This document shows positions 60,171 to 64,000 of a stretch of DNA of 64,000 nucleotides, in pieces. The stretch is from Obscuribacter phosphatis_A (GTDB lineage Bacteria > Cyanobacteriota > Vampirovibrionia > Obscuribacterales > Obscuribacteraceae). The notes under the pieces were generated by a model. That model saw nothing but the letters and a program-made list of their open reading frames with translations, was not told where the DNA came from and searched no databases. The position numbers were made by a program, and so were the translations under genes. Each line of letters opens with the position of its first letter. Position 1 is the first letter of the stretch. The stretch lies in contig JAFLCK010000003.1 in NCBI GenBank assembly GCA_017303615.1, positions 186,001 to 250,000 of the forward strand, in the 5' to 3' direction.

Positions 60171-61628
60171 GTGTCCAAACCAGAAAGCCAAGCCAATAAG
60201 CTCTCTCAAGAGAAAACATTCAGACCCCCGCAGATAGATCTTATTTTGAGACAAAAAGCCCTGGCCGAGCCTCTGCAAAGCTTTAGACGCTCTGTCGTGA
60301 AAGAACTGGTTAAGGAGTCAATCAAGGCGCTAGCACAAAGCCACTCAGGGGCTCTAGCTGAACTCAGCCAAGAAGAATTAGCCATTAAGTTGGCCGAAGA
60401 CAGCGCTGAAAAGTTGAAGGAAACTATGGACTCGCTGGGCATTAGAGAGGTGATCAATGCCACCGGCGTGCTTTTGAGCACCAATCTGGGACGAGCACCG
60501 TTGCCCGAATTTGCCGCTCACAATCTTTATAGAGCCGTTAGAAGATACTCCAACCTAGAATTCGACCTAGAAGAAGGTGAAAGAGGAGAGCGGACCAAGG
60601 GCATAACGCGACTGATAAAACTAATCACCGGTGCCGAAGCCGCTATTGTAGTGAACAACAATGCTTCTGCCGTCATGCTTGCCGTAAGAGCGCTGGCCCT
60701 CGATAAAGAAGTCTTGGTCTCGCGGGGTGAACTAATTGAAATTGGCGGCAGTTTCAGACTGCCCGATGTCATCGAAGCCTCAGGCGGACAGCTGAAAGAA
60801 GTCGGTGCCACCAACAAGACCCGCATTCAAGATTTCGAAAGAGTTTTGCAAAAAGACAATAATGTTGGCATGCTTTTGAAATGTCATCAATCTAATTTCC
60901 AGATCATTGGATTCACTGAAGAAGCCAGTCTTACCGAAATGATAAGCCTGGGCAAAAAGCACGACAAACCGGTTGTTTATGACTTGGGCGGCGGCTCTTT
61001 CGTTGATCTGTCAACCTTTGGCCTGAAGAAAGAACCAACAGTAGAAGAGACATTAGAGGCGGGAGTCGACTTGGTGCTCTTCTCAGGCGACAAACTCTTG
61101 GGTGGACCGCAAGCTGGAATAATTGCCGGCAAGGCCAGGCTGGTGGAAAAGCTGAGAAAGTGTCCTATTTACAGAGCCTTGAGAGCCGACAAAGTAGTCA
61201 TCTCTCTGGTGGAAGCCGCTCTCAGTCAATACCTGCTAAACAAGGGCTTTGAGAACTTGCCGGTCTTCCAGATGGCTGGTCAAACTGTAGAGGAGTTGCG
61301 CAAGAGAGCGGCAAATATATTGGCAGAACTGGCAAGCGTAGATAATCTGCAATACCAAATAGAAGTGGGAGACAGCCTTAGCACCATGGGAGGAGGCAGC
61401 CTGCCTGGAGAGAATTTAGCGAGCGCCGGATTGAAACTGAAGTCAAAGCGCAAAGACCTGCCGGCAAAAGAGATGGCCACTATATTGAGAAAGCAGTCGC
61501 CAGCTGTGATTGGCACAGTTTCAAAAGAAGCAGTCAATATAGATTTGCGTACCGTTTTTGCCGACCAAGACAAAGCGGTAATAGAGGCGCTGAAGGCACT
61601 AAACCTGAATATGTGCTATTTTGTTTAG
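60171..61628 (+). CDS. selA: L-seryl-tRNA(Sec) selenium transferase
   Basis: The 485-residue PLP enzyme converts seryl-tRNA(Sec) to selenocysteyl-tRNA(Sec). Visible blocks are IREVINATGVLLSTNLGRAPL, AAIVVNNNASAVMLAVRALA, the PLP lysine Lys308 in LFSGDKLLGGPQAGII and LPGENLASAG. The start is uncertain: GTG 60171 is in frame, but the nearest strong site (AAGGAG) lies about 28 bases upstream. No selB, selD or tRNA-Sec is in this window. A SelA-like paralogue acting on another substrate is possible but less likely. Confidence 0.9.
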   Translation: MSKPESQANKLSQEKTFRPPQIDLILRQKALAEPLQSFRRSVVKELVKESIKALAQSHSGALAELSQEELAIKLAEDSAEKLKETMDSLGIREVINATGVLLSTNLGRAPLPEFAAHNLYRAVRRYSNLEFDLEEGERGERTKGITRLIKLITGAEAAIVVNNNASAVMLAVRALALDKEVLVSRGELIEIGGSFRLPDVIEASGGQLKEVGATNKTRIQDFERVLQKDNNVGMLLKCHQSNFQIIGFTEEASLTEMISLGKKHDKPVVYDLGGGSFVDLSTFGLKKEPTVEETLEAGVDLVLFSGDKLLGGPQAGIIAGKARLVEKLRKCPIYRALRADKVVISLVEAALSQYLLNKGFENLPVFQMAGQTVEELRKRAANILAELASVDNLQYQIEVGDSLSTMGGGSLPGENLASAGLKLKSKRKDLPAKEMATILRKQSPAVIGTVSKEAVNIDLRTVFADQDKAVIEALKALNLNMCYFV

Positions 61629-61679
61629 CCCGGAATGAACCAAAGAACTCAATTCTCAAAAGCGGGCGCGAAGCTTTAA

Positions 61680-61940
61680 ATGGAAGAAAACAAAGAAATC
61701 AAAAAACTGGAAGCCAAGCTGGATGTCTTGAGCAAAAAGCTGGATGAGCAAATGCGCATCAGCCGCAATCTCACGGCACTCTGCACGACAGTGATCATTG
61801 GTGTCATGTTCTTTATTTTCACCCAGACGATTCAGCATCTGCCTTCCATAATAGTTTTTCACTATATGAGCAACTTAGACGCCATAGTAAAAGAGTGGAA
61901 GCAGACCGAAAAGGCCATGGACGCTGCCAAATCAAAATAA
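61680..61940 (+). CDS. Small coiled-coil/membrane protein, unknown
   Basis: The 86-residue protein begins with a charged coiled coil (EENKEIKKLEAKLDVLSKKLDEQ), followed by one membrane helix (about 38-60) and a short helical tail. It lies 51 bases after selA on the same strand. Inverted repeats at 61948-61956 and 61972-61980 just after it may terminate it. No function can be assigned. Confidence 0.65.
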   Translation: MEENKEIKKLEAKLDVLSKKLDEQMRISRNLTALCTTVIIGVMFFIFTQTIQHLPSIIVFHYMSNLDAIVKEWKQTEKAMDAAKSK

Positions 61941-61964
61941 CTCTTTGCCTGCTTAATCGGAAGC

Positions 61965-64000
61965 TTACTTCTTAAGCAGGGCTTGCCGTCTCTTTACTTC
62001 AGATTCAACTTCGTCGGGTGATATACCGTTCACCTGCATTGGTCCGGCACAAATCTCACGCCAAGGCGCCCCAGCCAGAGCCTGCCTGACAATCACCTCA
62101 AAGACCTGGGCTCTCACACCACTACCATGCCTGCCGGAGGCATTTGGGAGAGGGGTGGTAGGTGCAGCCACCTGAGGACGTGGGATAGCCTGAGATGACA
62201 CACCAGGGGTAGTACTAGGCACAACGGGGTCTGGTGTAGGAGCCAAAGTTTGCGCAACCGAGCCCAAACCGGAAGATGCCACAGCATTGGCACCGACGGC
62301 TAGAGAATTAGGAGCGCTAACCGCCCCCATGCCAGCACCAGGCTGCGGCACAGAATTTGGCACTGAGTTTGGCATCGGATTTGGTACCGGGTTCGAGAGA
62401 GAATTAGGTGCGACTATGGCTGCCGGATTTGGTTGACTGATATTTTGGGCCGGTATCGGATTTGGTGCCGGCATATTGACATTTGTCGAGTTTTCAGCCG
62501 GCGTAAATAGCTGTTCCCGGCTGGGTTCGGCACTGAATAAATTATTGGCAGGCTGAGCCGGCGCATCAAAGAAGCTGGTCTGCGGTTTAGGAGCTGCCAA
62601 TCTTGCTGCTTCCTCCATAGCCTGCTTAGTGCTTGTCAGCTGTCTTTGCAGGTCCGCCACCATGTCTTTTGTCTGATCGCGCATCTCTTCTAATTGCGAT
62701 TTTAGCTGTGTAATCTCAGAATCTTTGATTGCTATTTCAGACTGCACCTTAGCCATCTCAAGGTCTTTTTCAGCCTGAATCTTCGCCAATTCAGACTCTT
62801 TCTTTATGAGTTCTTCATTGCGATCGCGCATCATCTCAGAAAGCTGTTCATAGCGATTGCTAAAGTCTTCCCACCGAGAATTGAGCATCTCCTGGGTTTC
62901 GACAACTTCTTGCTCTTTAGACTGCAAAAGCTCCGAGAACTCAAGCTCTCTTTGGTCCATCCGAGCCTTGAGTTCATCATTAGCCCTGCGCAAATCATCC
63001 AGCTGCGCAATCACCGTCTCATCTGGAACATACTGAATTTCAGTCACCACATTTGGTGAAGGACCGGAGGCAGAACCGACAGAAGAAGAAGCAGAAAAAG
63101 GCGGTGCCTCAGCCGATTGCACTGCATCATAAGCAGCACGGAATAATTCACCGGTCAACTTCTGCGTACCCAACAAATCAACCAATTTGCGCAACAAGTC
63201 GGCGGCTTGCTCTGAAGGGAAAACAGCCATGTATGCGCATTTGAATGTCCAGGGATCAATTAGATTTTTACTAAGCTGATCAGCCAACGAGGTGACCAGT
63301 TGCTCCGGTGTAAGAGCCGGTTCTTCTTTCTTGCCTTCATCTTTGCTGGCGATTGTAGAAACCAATGTATCGATGGAAGGTACTAACTCGCCCACTGCCT
63401 TCATAGGTTCAAGGGCTGCCGACATCGACTCGCTCAAACTATTCAAACTCAGTCCGATTTCACCAAAAGCCTGATGCTGCACGGTCTCTGACAGATTACG
63501 CACCAACTCAAGTTGTTCATTGGCGGCCTTAGCAATCTGAGAAAGATTGACCGAGCAAATTCCTATCTGCTGGTCCAAACTGTTCAAAAGTTCCAAGACC
63601 TGGCTGTTATCAACCTGCACAGTGACAGGAGCTGCTGCTGCCTCTTCGCTGTCTTTCTTCTCTTTCTTGCCACTCTTGTCCGACTTGTCCTTCTTATTGT
63701 CGGGCTTTGGTTCTGGTTCTGAAAACATATCGGCAGAAAGAGCAGAAGAGGAAGAAAATGCCATGGGTGAAACTTCGTCATTAACAAGATCAACTGCATC
63801 TTCAGCCGGCTCGTTAATAGATTCAGAAACAGACTCAGTTACGGATTCGGATAAAGATTGATGTGGAGCTTCGGGCACTGGAAAGTTATCAGTCAAAGGC
63901 AGATCAATTGCGGCTCCGGCATTCTCCAAAGGGAGTGTATCTTCTAGACCGTCAACAGCGTCTCTGGCGCCAATGTCGCCGACACTGGCTTCTCTAATGT
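61965..64000 (-). CDS. Large coiled-coil protein with Pro/Asn-rich linker (runs off right edge)
   Basis: The frame is open from the right edge to the stop at 61965, so the N-terminus is missing; a TTG at 63929 is not needed as start. The visible 678 residues have an acidic, Ser/Glu-rich N-terminal part, a helical domain with SLADQLSKNLIDPWTFKCAYMAVFPSEQAADLLRKLVDLL, a long coiled coil (about 325-460 from the TTG), a Pro/Asn-rich linker (about 470-595) and a compact C-terminal domain RAQVFEVIVRQALAGAPWREIC. I recognise no family. It may be a structural or polar organising protein. Confidence 0.75.
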   Translation of the reverse strand, partial: IREASVGDIGARDAVDGLEDTLPLENAGAAIDLPLTDNFPVPEAPHQSLSESVTESVSESINEPAEDAVDLVNDEVSPMAFSSSSALSADMFSEPEPKPDNKKDKSDKSGKKEKKDSEEAAAAPVTVQVDNSQVLELLNSLDQQIGICSVNLSQIAKAANEQLELVRNLSETVQHQAFGEIGLSLNSLSESMSAALEPMKAVGELVPSIDTLVSTIASKDEGKKEEPALTPEQLVTSLADQLSKNLIDPWTFKCAYMAVFPSEQAADLLRKLVDLLGTQKLTGELFRAAYDAVQSAEAPPFSASSSVGSASGPSPNVVTEIQYVPDETVIAQLDDLRRANDELKARMDQRELEFSELLQSKEQEVVETQEMLNSRWEDFSNRYEQLSEMMRDRNEELIKKESELAKIQAEKDLEMAKVQSEIAIKDSEITQLKSQLEEMRDQTKDMVADLQRQLTSTKQAMEEAARLAAPKPQTSFFDAPAQPANNLFSAEPSREQLFTPAENSTNVNMPAPNPIPAQNISQPNPAAIVAPNSLSNPVPNPMPNSVPNSVPQPGAGMGAVSAPNSLAVGANAVASSGLGSVAQTLAPTPDPVVPSTTPGVSSQAIPRPQVAAPTTPLPNASGRHGSGVRAQVFEVIVRQALAGAPWREICAGPMQVNGISPDEVESEVKRRQALLKK

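Overview
The window is 64 kb of bacterial chromosome of balanced base composition. It shows no insertion sequence, prophage, CRISPR array or rRNA operon. The housekeeping proteins, the many TPR and membrane TPR proteins and the zinc-type S14 suggest a deep-branching didermic bacterium. My best guess is the non-photosynthetic cyanobacterial lineage (Melainabacteria/Vampirovibrionia, Obscuribacter-like). That placement is inference from the overall gene content and is not proven by any one marker.

Layout, left to right. 1-5.1 kb: the start of folC running off the left edge, a PHB-depolymerase-like esterase, a Nudix hydrolase and a large TPR/membrane protein. 5.1-12.5 kb: a zinc-ribbon SpoU methyltransferase, a TPR protein, acetyl-CoA synthetase, replicative helicase DnaB, a pseudopilin-like membrane protein, a SEC-C protein and an exported beta-propeller. 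12.5-16.8 kb (minus): the grpE-dnaK-dnaJ chaperone operon, which runs on by overlapping genes into the propeller and SEC-C genes. 17-19.2 kb: a DUF1611/enolase-superfamily pair matching the DgcN-DgcA D-glutamate pathway. 19.2-22.4 kb: a membrane endo/exonuclease/phosphatase protein, a GntR regulator and a Fur-family regulator. The two regulators are separated by a 480-bp spacer with a predicted promoter, strong hairpins and duplicated terminators, probably a small RNA or attenuated leader. 22.4-31 kb: glycosyltransferases, a CHAD protein, and a tight operon of trxB, a heme-oxygenase-like metallo-oxidase, a GT4 glycosyltransferase and a DUF255 thioredoxin-fold protein. 31-36 kb: membrane and TPR proteins, including one resembling eukaryotic TMTC proteins.

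36.2-54.7 kb (minus) is the complete S10-spc-alpha ribosomal superoperon from rpsJ to rpsI, with secY, adk, map, infA, rpoA and truA in the usual places. Several genes use GTG or TTG starts with strong ribosome binding sites or stop-start overlaps. EF-Tu is not in this cluster. It lies at 56.2-57.4 kb behind three tRNA genes (Thr-TGT, Tyr-GTA, Thr-GGT), an arrangement like thrU-tyrU-glyT-thrT-tufB of enterobacteria but without the glycine tRNA. A good promoter precedes the tRNAs and a bidirectional terminator follows tuf.

58-64 kb holds an RlmB-type methyltransferase with an 11-residue tandem repeat in its N-terminus, small unknown proteins, selA (implying selenocysteine use) and a large coiled-coil protein cut by the right edge.

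The best candidates for something undescribed are the structured spacer at 21.36-21.62 kb, the metallo-oxidase operon with an 18-bp palindrome in front of trxB, and the repeat-bearing methyltransferase.
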